A DNA stretch of 64,000 bases from Phyllostachys edulis (lineage: Eukaryota; Streptophyta; Magnoliopsida; Poales; Poaceae). Shown one piece after another: positions 1-10,844 of this stretch; within the stretch, counting starts at the first letter, position 1, and every line of letters begins with the position of its first letter. The position numbers were made by a program, and so were the translations under genes. The stretch lies in assembly GCA_036346405.1 (NCBI GenBank), contig CM070567.1, forward strand, positions 46,735,633-46,799,632. Reading direction: 5' to 3'. The notes below the pieces were generated by a model that saw only the letters and a program-made list of their open reading frames with translations, was not told the DNA's origin and did not search any database.

Positions 1-3000
1 TGGGAAAATGTGGGTTGTCTACAATTCCTTTGGTAAACCCCATGCTAGTCCCAGGCATAGATATGAGGACTAATACCCTCTGCCCAAATCTCACCTTAGA
101 GATCTCTGGAGTTTTATTTCATGCAGACTTGATAGTCTTGCCAACTCAAGGACTGGACGTAATCCTTGGAATGAATTGGTTGGCTAAGAATAAAGATCAG
201 ATTGATTGTGCTACTAAGTCTATAACACTCACCAATGAACAAGGAAGTCGGGTAGAGTTTAAGCCAAAGACCTCCCTTAAGGCAGGACCTTTTCTAACTA
301 ATGTAAAGGAGGTAGTGAAGCTGGAAGACCTCCCAGTGGTCAGAGAATATATGGATGTGTTCCCTGAGGAACTCCCTGGAATGCCACCCGATAGGGATAT
401 CTCTTTCCTAATTGACCTGGTCCCTGGGACAGCACTCATCTCAAAGAGACCTTACAGGATGCCTGTGAATGAACTTGTAGAACTAAAGAAGCAGATCCAA
501 GAATTGAAGGAAAAAGGATTCATTAGACCAAGCTCTTCACCATGGGGAGCACCTGTACTATTTGTCAAAAAGAAGGACAGTAGCTTGAGAATGTGTGTGG
601 ATTATAGATCACTCAATGAGGTCACTATTAAGAATAAATATCCATTACCAAGGATAGATGACCTCTTTGACCAACTTAGGGGCAAGTGTGTTCTCCAAAA
701 TAGACCTAAGGTCAGTTACCATCAACTTAAAATCGGGCGGAGGACATCCCTAAAACGCATTTACCACGGTATGGACTATATGAGTTCACTGTGATGTCAT
801 TTGGATGACAAATGCTCCACTTATTTTATGAGCATGATGAACAAAGTATTCATGGACTTCCTTGACAAATTTGTGGTGGTGTTTATTGATGATATTCTCA
901 TCTATTCCAAAAATGAAGCGAGAACATGAGGAACACCTAAGAATGGTGTTGGGAAGACTTAGAGAGCAGCGACTCTATGCCAAATTTAGTAAATGTGAGT
1001 TTTGGCTAAGTCAAGTAGCCTTCTTCGTCATATTATTTCAGCTAAAGGTGTAGCCAGAGACCCTCAAAGGTGGAGGCATCTGAGCTGGAGACCTCCTAAG
1101 GCAAAGGTCGAGGTAAGAAGCTTTCTTGGACTAGTTGGTTATTATAGAAGATTTATTGAAGGTTTTTCCAAGATTGCAAGACCTCTTACTCAACTTTTGA
1201 AAAAGGAAAAGAGGTTTGAATGGACTGAAACACATGAACAAAGTTTTCAGAGATTGAAGGAAAAGCTTACCCACAGCTCTGTGTTAATACTTCCGCACAT
1301 CCAAAAAGACTTTGAAGTATTTTGTGATGCATCCCATCAAGGTGCAGGATGTGTGCTAATGCAAGATAGAAGGGTAGTGGCATATGCCTCTAGGCAGTTG
1401 AGACCTCATGAGGAGAACTACCCAACACATGATCTTGAGCTAGCAAATTGTTGTGCATGCCTTAAAGATATGGCGGCACTACCTCATTGGCAACCGATGT
1501 GAGGTATACTGACCACAAAAGTTTGAAATATATTTTCACACAAACAGAGCTGAACTTAAGACAAAGGAGGTGGTTAGAATTAATTAAGGACTATGACCTT
1601 GGGATACACTATCACCTGTAAAGCCAACACGATGGTGATGCTTTAAGCGAAAAGGATCTTGCAATACCTTGTCGGTCCAAAGAACAACAACCAAGGCTAT
1701 ATGAGGAAATGAAGTACCTCAATTTGGAGATAGTAGAGCAAGGTTGTATAAATACCTTGGAGGTAAATCCATTGTTACGGATCAAATTAAGGAACAACAA
1801 GAAAGAGATGAAGACATCCAAGAAATTAAGAGAAATATGAGAAGGGGTAAAGCCCCAGGTTTCACAGAGGACGAGCTAGGAGTAGTATGGTTTGGTAGCC
1901 GAATCTGTGTGCCAAACAACCAGGAGATCAAACAACTCATTTTGGTGGAAGCACACGGATCACCATACTCCATCCACCCGGGCAGCACCAAAATGTATCA
2001 AGACCTTAAAGAGAGGTACTGGTGGACCAGTATGAAGCAAGATGTGGCTAAATATGTAGCCCAATGTGATGTGTGTATGAGAGTTAAGGCTCTACACCAA
2101 AAACCCGCAGGTTTATTACAACCCTTGCCAATACCTGAATGGAAATGGGAGCAAGTAGGCATGGATTTTATTACTAGGTTGCCTAGGACTCAATCTGGGT
2201 ATGACTCCGTATGGGTGGTGGTTGATAGGCTAACTAAAGTAGCACATTTCATACCGGTCAAGACCACCTATACTAGCAATGTCTTGGCAGATCTATATAT
2301 GGCGTAATTGTTTGTTTGCATGGGGTGCCCAAAAGAATAGTGTCGACAGAGGATCTCAATTTACCTCAAGGTTTTGGCAAAGTTTGCATGAAGCTCTAGG
2401 TACTAAACTCAACTTTAGTACAACTTATCATCCTCAAACAGATGGGCAAGCAGAGAGGGTGAATCAAATATTGGAGGATATGCTTAGGGCATGTGCTCGG
2501 ATTTTGGGAAAAGTTGGGACAAAAACTTGCCCTATGCCGAATTTTCTTACAATAATAGCTATCAAGCTAGCCTACAAATGTCTCCATTTGAGGCTTTGTA
2601 TGGTAGACCTTGTAGAACACCTCTCCTCCGGGATGAAGTTGGAGAACATCAACTTTATGGGCGGACACGATCAATGATCTTTGAGAGCAAAGTGAAGTTG
2701 ATTAAGGAACGGTTGAGAGTGGCCCGACCACGACAAAAGAGCTATCTTGACACCCGACGTGAGGGATTTATCCTTTGAGGTTGGTGATTTTGTATACCTC
2801 GAGTAACACCAATTCGGGAATTAGAAGATTTTGATGAGAGGAAAGTTGGCACCAAGGTATGTAGGACCATACAAGATCTTAGCAAGACAAGGTGAAGTAG
2901 CATATAAGCTGGAACTTCGAGTCCTTGGCGGCGATACACAACATTTTTCATGTATCACAACTAAGGAAATGCCTACGGTTTCACGAAGATCATCTTGTAG

Positions 3001-3180
3001 TAGAGGACTTGGACTTACAGAAGACCTTACATATGTGGAGCGACCCATTAAAATTACGGATGTTGCCGAGCGAGTTACCGGGAGCGTAATTATCAAGTCA
3101 TACAAAGTGCAAAGTGGAGCCATCATCCGTAAAGTGAAGCTACATGGGAAAAAGAAGAGGACCTTAAGACTAGCTACCCT
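1..3180 (+). pseudogene. gypsy pol remnant: protease, RT, RNase H, integrase, chromodomain-like tail
   Basis: The longest open piece is 15-794. It covers the end of the aspartic protease (MNWLAKN near 175), the linker with DVFPEELPG near 355 and the RT fingers with CVDYRSLNE near 595. The frame breaks after about 790. The RT active-site segment VVFIDDILIYSK lies near 870-910 in another frame. RNase H with FCDASHQGAG is near 1320. The integrase zinc-binding end and core occupy 1744-2307 (VGMDFITRLP near 2155), then 2279-2778 in shifted frames. A chromodomain-like tail (ERPIKITDVAERVT) is near 3040-3090. At least five frameshifts or stops separate these pieces, so no functional polyprotein is possible. 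Confidence 0.9.
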
Positions 3181-3226
3181 ACCTCTTTCTTCGATTACAT
3201 TTGAATCTCGAGGTCGAGATTCCTTT

Positions 3227-3240
3227 AAGGGGGGTAGGTT
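3227..3240 (+). other. polypurine tract of gypsy element 1
   Basis: A purine run (AAGGGGGGTAGG) ends two bases before the LTR start TGTAACA at 3241. The same tract precedes the LTR of the minus-strand element at 10812-10799. It would prime plus-strand DNA synthesis. Confidence 0.85.
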
Positions 3241-6200
3241 TGTAACATTCTGATTTTCTAAATCCTTTTAGATGTGTAAAATAAATTAAAGCTATTTTAT
3301 TTTAATGAGAATTACAAGTTTGGTTCGGTTGGAGAGGTTTGAGTTGCCCAGACCTCCTTTCATTGGGACCTCCGTGTGTTCAGTGAGCTTCTTGTTACTT
3401 CATGACCTCCTGAATTCATGTAAATCCCTTTGATATCCTTTCTTGGCGAAAGGACCTCCCTTGTCTTTGGATCTAGCGGTCCGCACCTCCTCCCATTTCT
3501 AATCCAAGGGTCCGACCTTCTATCGTTGTGCCCTTCGTGGACCTCCCTTTGTTCTCAATCGAGCAGTTCGAGACCTCCCTCTCAGATTGAATCTAATGGT
3601 TCAGACCTCCCTCACTTTGAATCCAAGGCCCAGACCTCCTCACGCGTTATTTCTCTCTCGGGACCTTCCCTTGTGTGATCTGGTGTTGGACCTCCTCTCG
3701 GAGATCCAACCGCCGACCTCCCGCTGAGACCTCCTTCTTTGAGATCCCGACCGTCGGGACCTCCCTTGTCTGGACCTCCTCAATCTTTAGACCTTCCGTC
3801 CTTGGGCTTAGGACCTCCTAAGCCGCTCGGACCTCCTCGAGGACCTCTATTGTGGGTCAAGACCTCCCTATTTTGACCCGACTATTTCTAAATTGACTGG
3901 CCCCACCTACCAGTCTTAACCATTCTCAATTCCTCCGCCACGTTATTATATTGAGCATTTAATGCGGGTCTTGTCACATTAAATGCATCCATATACGTGG
4001 TGTTTTACTTTGAATTGGGTCACTTAACCGCATTCTCGACATTTTTCTTTGTTCCTTCCCAAGCAACATCGTGTCCTTCTCGTACCTTTTAACCGGGTGG
4101 TGGTGACACCTGCCCTGCCACTACCTACCTTTATCCCATTTCTATACTTATCCTGGACTCGTGTATTTCTAGTTTTCTTCACCACTTTGACTACAACTTG
4201 TCTAAGAAATTCCACTACTCCACCTTCTCCATTTTCACCCTCTCGGTTTTGGATCAGAGGCCTTCCCGGGAGAGCTTGGTTCTTACGACCTCCCCTTTCA
4301 TCCATAGCTTCTTGCCCTTGGTAAGTTCTTTGATGATCTCCTCCACCTTTGTGTTTACCACTACCCTGAGCTGGTCATGTTTTTCACAGGACCTTCTCTG
4401 GTGGGTTTCTTTTGGAATTCTGTGAATCTCGTGTGAGGATCTCTCCTCTGGATTTGCGCAAGAACCATTGATCGGGACCTTCTTATTTATTGCTTAAAGC
4501 GCACCCTTCCCTGGTAAGCTCAAACCACTCCTAGAAGAACCTACTCTAAGACATAGGCCTTTCCGGTTGGTTAAGTTTTGGACTTTCTCTGGGATTCTTT
4601 TGGTTTCTTGTTAATCTCAGTTGGATCTTTATTTGAATCTTCTTTGAATTTGTTCTTTCATACGTGTAGATCGTGAAGACTCGAAGTCCGAGTGTCTTGA
4701 AGAGGAGGATTCTCAGAGTAGTGAGCAAGGCAAGTTACACTCTTGATCATATTGCACCCAGTAATTTAAACTAATTATGTTCTGTTTTAATGTGTACTGC
4801 ATGCTTATTTTTATCAAGTTAGTTCAATACCAGTTTTAACTTTATAGTTATACCCATTTCCTTTGTATGACCTCTGTTGGTTTTGTACAGAACACATTGT
4901 CACCATTAGGTCAAACTTGGCTAATGCAGTAGTATGAGTCAAGACCATTTGAAAAACATATGCTCAGTTATGCTTAGACCAAAACTATTGATTTGGGGAA
5001 ATCTTTACCAACATAACGGGCTATGCCAAAACCGTGCAACCACATGTCTCCAGTGTGGGGCGTGGGACCTGGCTGATTAATTTGCAAAACTCTACCATAT
5101 CTTTGCTCCATTGGAGGTGTGGGAGGTCTTGTTTGGCCAATGGTCTTTATAACCTCTTTGCTCCCACCGGTGCAAGAGGGGCTTCCGCGGATTGCTATCC
5201 ACAGGGGGGTGAAACCTTAGCAAGGAAAGGCTATGGTGGAGCAATGCATTGTAAAGGTCTTGTCATGAGCTCTAGATCTCTTACCTTTGGAAGTGAGAGG
5301 TGGTATTGACGAATCTTAGAACAAACTAGAGTACTCATGTCGTGTGGGTAAAGTGCACAACCTCTGCGAGTTAAATCTATTGAATAGCCGTGTCCATGGT
5401 CAAGGCGTCTTGGCAAAGGCCACTTGAAGTTAGATGTTGATTTTGGGGTTTTCCATAAATGTTTAACAAATCTGTTTTGGGATTTTGTCCCATGGGTTTG
5501 GGCAGGAGCCTATTGTCGAGGGTATCCTTCACCAACTAATGATGAATGTTATCCAACCGAAAACTTGCTTGTTAAAATGAATTTTAATTATTAAAGATCT
5601 GCTTTGGAACTTAGTAATGGTATTTGAAAGAAAATTGGCTTTGTGCAAAATAACCATATTATGCCATCCTTTGATTATCCATCTATGCATGTCATGTTGC
5701 TAACCCACGGTGTAACTTGCGAGCACGGTTGTTGTGCTCACTCTTGCTCATTACAATCTTTGCGGGAGAAGACATCGATAGTGATGAAGATCAAAGCAGC
5801 TAGGTTGTGCCCTCCAGTCAGCTGCCTGTGGCGTGTTGATGGACCCTTGTGCTTTCTTTTGAGTTCTTTTGCTTTTATGTATTTATGTTTGGCCCAAGGC
5901 CACTTTGTAAACAACTTTGTAAATGTTTTGTTTGAATAAAGGTATGTTCGGATGTCACCACCTATGTGTTTGTCTTTGTGAAGAGCTAGCCATGATCCTT
6001 GGGGCTGGCTCGGGTTTCACAGGGAACCCTGGAGTATGCTTGGACCTCCATGTCCACACAGTGGAGTGAATGCAGGAGGTACTGGGGTGGTCCCAGATCA
6101 CCACGACCTCCTCTGGAGGGTCGTGGGAGGTCTTGGGAATGCTCTCAGACCTCCTCATCCTTCTCTGTTTGGCCGTGGTAAGGCCCTCGGGTGCTCCTTG

Positions 6201-6375
6201 GCTCCAAGACCCTCTCGGGACATGATCTCCTGGACCTCCAGGAAGTCCTACTGGACCTCCTGGGAGGTCTTGATGGTCAGTCCGAGAGGTCCTTTGTGGA
6301 CCTCCTGGGAGGTCCTGATGGACTTTTCAGAAGGTTATGAAGGACCTCTCGGTGCCCTAGGGCTGGGTCGTCACA
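3241..6375 (+). repeat. 3' LTR of gypsy element 1 (3135 bp)
   Basis: It starts TGTAACATTC directly after the polypurine tract and ends GGTCGTCACA. The first 600 bases and the last 330 are crowded with the heptamer GACCTCC or its complement. The middle carries the conserved blocks seen in every gypsy LTR here: a mini-exon and GC donor at 4670-4735, CATGTGGTTG-type sequence near 5040, and the palindrome module at 5341-5400. The matching 5' LTR is outside the window, so age cannot be estimated. Confidence 0.85.
4670..5803 (+). other. LTR1 leader mini-exon, putative GC-AG intron and acidic terminal exon
   Basis: A T-rich stretch ending in TAG precedes a 60-nt open exon (4670-4729) with an acidic peptide containing SECLEEEDSQ. 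It ends CAAG before the donor GCAAGT (4730-4735). The putative intron ends at 5765, where the expected CAG reads CGG. The next exon (5766-5803) continues in phase with EDIDSDEDQSS and stops at TAG. The same architecture is present in the other gypsy LTRs. No ATG was found upstream, so translation is unproven. Confidence 0.5.
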
Positions 6376-6728
6376 TTAGAACTCATGGAAGAGTTGTCAA
6401 CAATCTCTAACATGTCTTATTCAACAATGTGAAAAGGTCCTGCTTCATAGTAGATGCACAATGTTCCCATACAGTTTGATACAAGTTATACCGATTTATC
6501 TACCATATCGTAGGATTTTTCTTCTGCATTCAACATTCAGGACTGCCCATCTGAGCATACTTCTTTTAAACACTTAGCAGGTTTGCAGAGATTTTGCGCG
6601 TGGTCGATGTTCAAGATCAGCAAATGAGTGTCGATTCTTGCCCACCGATTCACAAAACGTTCACAAAATTGAATCAGTACAAGCGTTCACAAAATTGAAC
6701 TAATGTACTCCAACTCCATTATGAGAAA
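6376..6728. other. intergenic spacer, no gene seen
   Basis: AT-balanced sequence between LTR1 and a tandem duplication. I see no open frame, repeat terminus or RNA gene here. A short direct repeat containing GTTCACAAAATTGAA occurs near 6655 and 6685. Confidence 0.6.
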
Positions 6729-7211
6729 GTGCACGCATACTTGAAGAGAACTCACCAAGGAACTTCACCGAGAGGAGGGGCGGCAGCCGGGAGGACGGAG
6801 TCGGGCCGGCGTTGAGGAGGGGCGGCGGGGCGGCGGCTGGGATGCGGACAGGGGCGCGGTCGGTTGGGAGGAGGACGGGGGCATATCTGGATCTGGAGGT
6901 GGCAGCCAGGTGTGAGGAGCGGCAGCAGGGCGGGGTCGACAGCTGGCCGGGAGGAGGACGTGGGCATCAAAGTGCACGCATACTTGAAATCAAGAAAACT
7001 CACTAAGGAACTTCACCGAGAGGAGGGGCGGCGGCTGGGAGGACGGAATCGGGACGGCGTTGAGGAGGGGCGGCAGCTGGGATGCGGACAGGGGCGCAGT
7101 CGGTCAGGAGGAGGACGGGGGCAGATCTGGATCTGGAGGTGGCGGCCAGGTGTGAGGAGGAGCGACGGCAGGGCAGGGTCGACAGCTGGCCGGGAGGAGG
7201 ACGTGGGCGTC
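6729..7211. repeat. 242-bp GC-rich tandem duplication
   Basis: Unit 1 (6729-6970) and unit 2 (6971-7211) both start AGTGCACGCATACTTGA and both end near GGAGGACGTGGGC. They differ at scattered sites and by small indels. Open frames on both strands across it are Pro/Arg- or Gly/Arg-rich and look like by-products of GC-rich simple sequence. Confidence 0.8.
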
Positions 7212-7585
7212 AGCCAGCCGGGAGGAGGATGAGGGATTGAGACGTGTTGGTGGCGACAGTGTTGGGGATCTGGATCTGGTGGCAGCGCTCTTTCGCGTGT
7301 TGCAGCAAGGATCGGGTCCCGGGGACTGACTGAGTTAGCCCTAACACTGACTGACTACTGACCAGTGTTGACTGTTGATTGCTGGCCCACCTGTCAGTGT
7401 ATGTCGCGGATAAACGGGCGAAACAGGCATGAGTGGAGCTTACTCATGCCCGTACACGTTAACCAAGCGGACAGAGAGTTTCCCCTATTTTTATGCTCGT
7501 GGGCAAAGAAAATAACCCATGCCCAACTCTATTAGGGTATTTATCCACGGGCATGCAGGTAATCGAATACAATTGCCATCCTTAG
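7212..7585. mobile_element. possible terminal part of a hAT-type element
   Basis: The segment 7400-7585 is rich in CCCATGCCC/GGGCATG words (ACGGGCATGCAGG near 7545) and ends TTGCCATCCTTAG. Its complement resembles the CTAGGGATGGCAA-type termini of plant hAT elements. I could not find the partner terminus or a target duplication, so this is a weak call. Confidence 0.3.
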
Positions 7586-7677
7586 GTTGTCTCTTAAACT
7601 CCCCCTCCACATCACCTAAAATCCAATCCTGACAAAACTAAGAAGTAGATGTAACACCATTGTACACGTTTGTCCTT

Positions 7678-7860
7678 ACATGTGTTAATGCCTCTTGTTG
7701 CGGCTTGTGTCAATAAATGAGACTAGTAATTATTGGGTCCGTCTATACAAGATTCGATTGTTTTCTGATCCCAAAACTGTCGGATTTTGTATAGACGTAC
7801 CCAATTAATTACTAGTCTCATTTATTGCCACAAGCCGCAACAAGGGGCATTAACACATGT
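7678..7860. repeat. foldback (long stem-loop) element
   Basis: The arms 7678-7749 and 7788-7860 are near-perfect reverse complements, with about four differences over 72 bp, around a 38-base loop. Both outer ends read ACATGT. No Stowaway or Tourist terminus is present, so the family is unknown. A transcript would form a long hairpin. Confidence 0.85.
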
Positions 7861-8364
7861 CATGCACAGGACACCGGGTCCAAAAATCATTTTTTTCTTT
7901 AGATATAATCATGTATATATAATGTGGATACCCCTAACCCAACATGAGAGGACACCCCAAGCCACAACCCAGCGAAACGTAGCTCATCTTGCCTTAGGGA
8001 CCCCCGATCATTTTCGTTCTGGATTCGTGTGGCGGTTCGAGCCTCAAGGAGGTCCGATGCCTGTCCTAGGAGCACCCCGAAGGGAGGTCCTGTGACAGTC
8101 CGGACCTTAGGGAGGTCGAAAGCCTGATCCAGGAGCACCCCAAAGGGAGGTCCCGAAATCTCTATGCACAACCGAGTTAGTCCCAAGGACCAACAGCTAG
8201 CTCACATAGTAAATAAAAGTGGTAACATCCATCAATGCAACTTTATCAAAACAACAACAGAGTTGATTACAAGGGTGGCTTAACAGCCGATAAACAAAAC
8301 ACAGCGGAACAAAAGCAGAGTGGTCCACACGATTCGCCATAGGCAATCGTCTGGAGATCGCAGC

Positions 8365-9720
8365 CTAGTCGTCTTGGAGGTCCTCTAGCTCATCTAAGAC
8401 GTCCTCTCCTGCTCAAACAGGTCAAGCAAGAGTGAGCACAACAACCGTGCTCACAAGTCACACCCGTCAAGTAACAGATTGAATGCATGCATACAAGGAT
8501 GTCCCAAAAGAGGTCTTATAGGGTTGTCTTTGCATAAAGCCAAGTTTCTTTCCAATTATATGTATTAAGTTCCAAAGCAGTTATACAATAACTAAAATTT
8601 ATTTTCTAAATCAATTTTATAGTTGGATAACATTCATCAACAAGTGGTGAAGGATACCCTCCTTTCACAAGGCTCCCTGCCCGAACCCATTTGGTTAGAC
8701 ATCCAAAACCATTTTAAAGAGGTCTTTTGAAAACAAAACCAACATCTAACTTGGAGCAACTTTGCCAGCATCTCCTTGACTGCGGACATGGCTATTCAAA
8801 TAGTTTTATACTCTGCAGAGGTGTATAGCTTTACCCACAAGACACGACTTCTCTAGTTTTTTTGGCATCCGTCGATACCACCACTCACTACCGTAGGTAA
8901 GTGGTCTAGAGCACGTGACAAGGCCTTTACAATGCGCCATTCCACCGCAGTCCCCCTCGCTAAGGTTTCGCCCCTGACGGATGAAAATTCGCCGAGTTCA
9001 TAGCCCCCTCTTGCGCGAGGTGGGAATAAATAAAAGTAGGTCGTCAAGACACCTACACAACCGGATGAAACAACCACCGTGGAACATTGCAAATTAGTTA
9101 GCTAGGTCCCGCCCATACGAGACATGTGGTTGCACGGTGAGGCATGGCAAAATACACTCAAAGACCGGTTCTTAACTGACTTGGACGACTTCTACAGAAC
9201 CCTGGGCATCGATCGTAGAAATGACTCGATCTCGTACATGAACATGCACCCATCTAAACAGCCAGTTCGCCCAAGTCCAAGGCAATTTTCCTTTTCGCTT
9301 TGCTTTTTAAAAACATTTGCAAACTACCACGACAACCTAATATCATGGATTAAAATATTTAGACAACATTGGTTTTTTGGCAGTAAAACTCCCAAATCAA
9401 TATTTTGGTCTAAGCTTGACTAAGCAAAGAGTTTTGAAACATGCTAGTTCATGCTAATGTACCAACTAGCTCTTACTACGGTGACAAGGGGTGATCAAAT
9501 CAATAGTCAAGTTCGGGTGTACAAAGGAAGTAGGAATAACTATACAGTTAAAACAGGCATTTAGATTAACTGATTTTGAAATAAGCATGTAGTAATAATT
9601 TGGAACAAAACTTAAATAATTTGAAATACTGTGTCCAATATGATCAAGGGTGTAACTTGCCTTGCTTAAAAGCTTGAGGGTCTTCTTCGCAGAACTCAGG
9701 CTCTCCGGAGTCGTCAAAAT
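8365..9720 (-). other. LTR2 (3' copy) leader mini-exon, GC-AG intron and acidic exon
   Basis: On the minus strand, CACGTGTAG precedes a 60-nt open exon (9720-9661) with peptide words EPEFCEEDPQ. It ends CAAG at a GCAAGT donor (9660-9655). The acceptor GAGCAG lies at 8414-8409. The exon 8408-8365 then continues in phase with EDVLDELEDLQDD and a TAG stop. The intron would be 1252 bp. No upstream ATG lies between the TATA box and the mini-exon. Confidence 0.5.
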
Positions 9721-9919
9721 CTACACGTGAAAACGAAGCAAATCAAATAAAGACCAAATAAAAAATCCAAACAAACTCCAAACAAACCAAACTAAAACTA
9801 ACAGCGAAGAACTAAAAAGCTCAAAGGAGGAGGTCTAATGAGGAGGTCCTGAGGAGGAATGCCTAAGCAGAGCAATAAAGTTGGAGAAGGCTAAAGGAGA
9901 TATAAGAGGGCTGCTCAGG

Positions 9920-9927
9920 CTTTTATA
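9920..9927 (-). promoter_or_regulatory. LTR2 TATA box
   Basis: TATAAAAG on the minus strand in GC-rich flanks (GGCTATAAAAGCC). It is conserved at 18662-18669 in the 5' LTR copy. It is the only good TATA box upstream of the leader exons and marks the likely U3/R boundary. Confidence 0.7.
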
Positions 9928-10798
9928 GCCGGGGAGGACGGGAAGAGCAGCTGAGAAACTCTGAAGCACACGAGATCAAGGGTAGGTGGCGGCAGACGAG
10001 CACAAGACTGACGCGTCGTGAGAAGTCACTGAGGATAAGACAGGGCATGCTCTGTGGAGGCGGTAGCATTTAATGCGATACAACGACATTTAATGTGCGA
10101 GAACCCCGGTGAGAGCAGCGCTACGATGAGCGGGAGAAGAAGATGAGCAAGGCTGATAGGAGGGGCTAGTCAAAAGGGAGGTCGTGACCAAAGAGGAGGT
10201 CGCGCGGTCAAAGGGGGAGGTCGTGGTCAAAGGGGAGGTCGCGGCCTAAGGGATGTCACGTGACCAAAAGGAGGTCGTGACCCAAGGGGAGGTCGCAGCA
10301 AAACGACAAAAGGGGAGGTTGTGACTCCAAGGGGAGGTCGCGACTAAAGGACAAAAGGGGATGTCGTGACTCCAAGGGGAGGTCGCAGCAAAACGACAAA
10401 AGGAGAGGTCGCAACTAAAGGACAAAAGGGGAGGTCGTGACTCCAAGGGGAGGTCGCGACTCAAGAGGGTGGCCATTGCAAAAAGACCAAGAGGTTGGTC
10501 CAACGAGAGGGAGGTCTAGACCCTCAGATCCAAATGAAGGGAGGTCTGGACCCTCAGATCCAAACGAAGGGAGATCTAAAGAAGAAAGAACTGGGCCGAG
10601 GGGAACACGGAGCGAACAGAGAAGGGGGAGAACTCCAACAAACTCGAAAGAAACCGAACTTTGGATTAGTTGAAGTTTGATTTAGTCATTTAAAGCTCTT
10701 TTTAAAATCTCAAGTTAAGCTTTGAACTCTCATCAAAACCAAATGGTTCTTTTTTATTTTGAAAATTCAAAAAGACTCGGAAAAATCGGGATGTTACA

Positions 10799-10812
10799 AA
10801 CCTACCCCCCTT
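10799..10812 (-). other. polypurine tract of gypsy element 2
   Basis: On the minus strand AAGGGGGGTAGGTT abuts the LTR start TGTAACATCC. It is identical in core sequence to the tract at 3227-3240. Confidence 0.85.
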
Positions 10813-10844
10813 AAGGGAATCTTGACCCTGAGATTCAGACTTGG

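Larger units (their letters stand above)
1..6375 (+). mobile_element. Ty3/gypsy chromovirus (Tekay/Del-like) element 1, 5' part outside window
   Basis: The left third of the element lies outside the window. What remains runs from late protease through reverse transcriptase, RNase H, integrase and a chromodomain-like tail to a polypurine tract and a 3' LTR. The same order and about the same sequence recur on the minus strand at 10845-15310, so this is one family or two sister families. The chromodomain-like tail and the LTR of over 3 kb suggest the Tekay/Del group (RIRE3/RIRE8-like in rice); this is inference without a search. It is immobile because the coding region is broken in many places. 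Confidence 0.9.
8028..10798 (-). repeat. 3' LTR of gypsy element 2 (2771 bp)
   Basis: In element orientation it starts TGTAACATCCCG at 10798 and ends CGCCACA at 8028. The U3 part (10150-10560) is an array of GGAGGTC-type words. A TATA box lies at 9927-9920. The region 8028-9950 matches 16780-18690 almost base for base. Confidence 0.92.
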
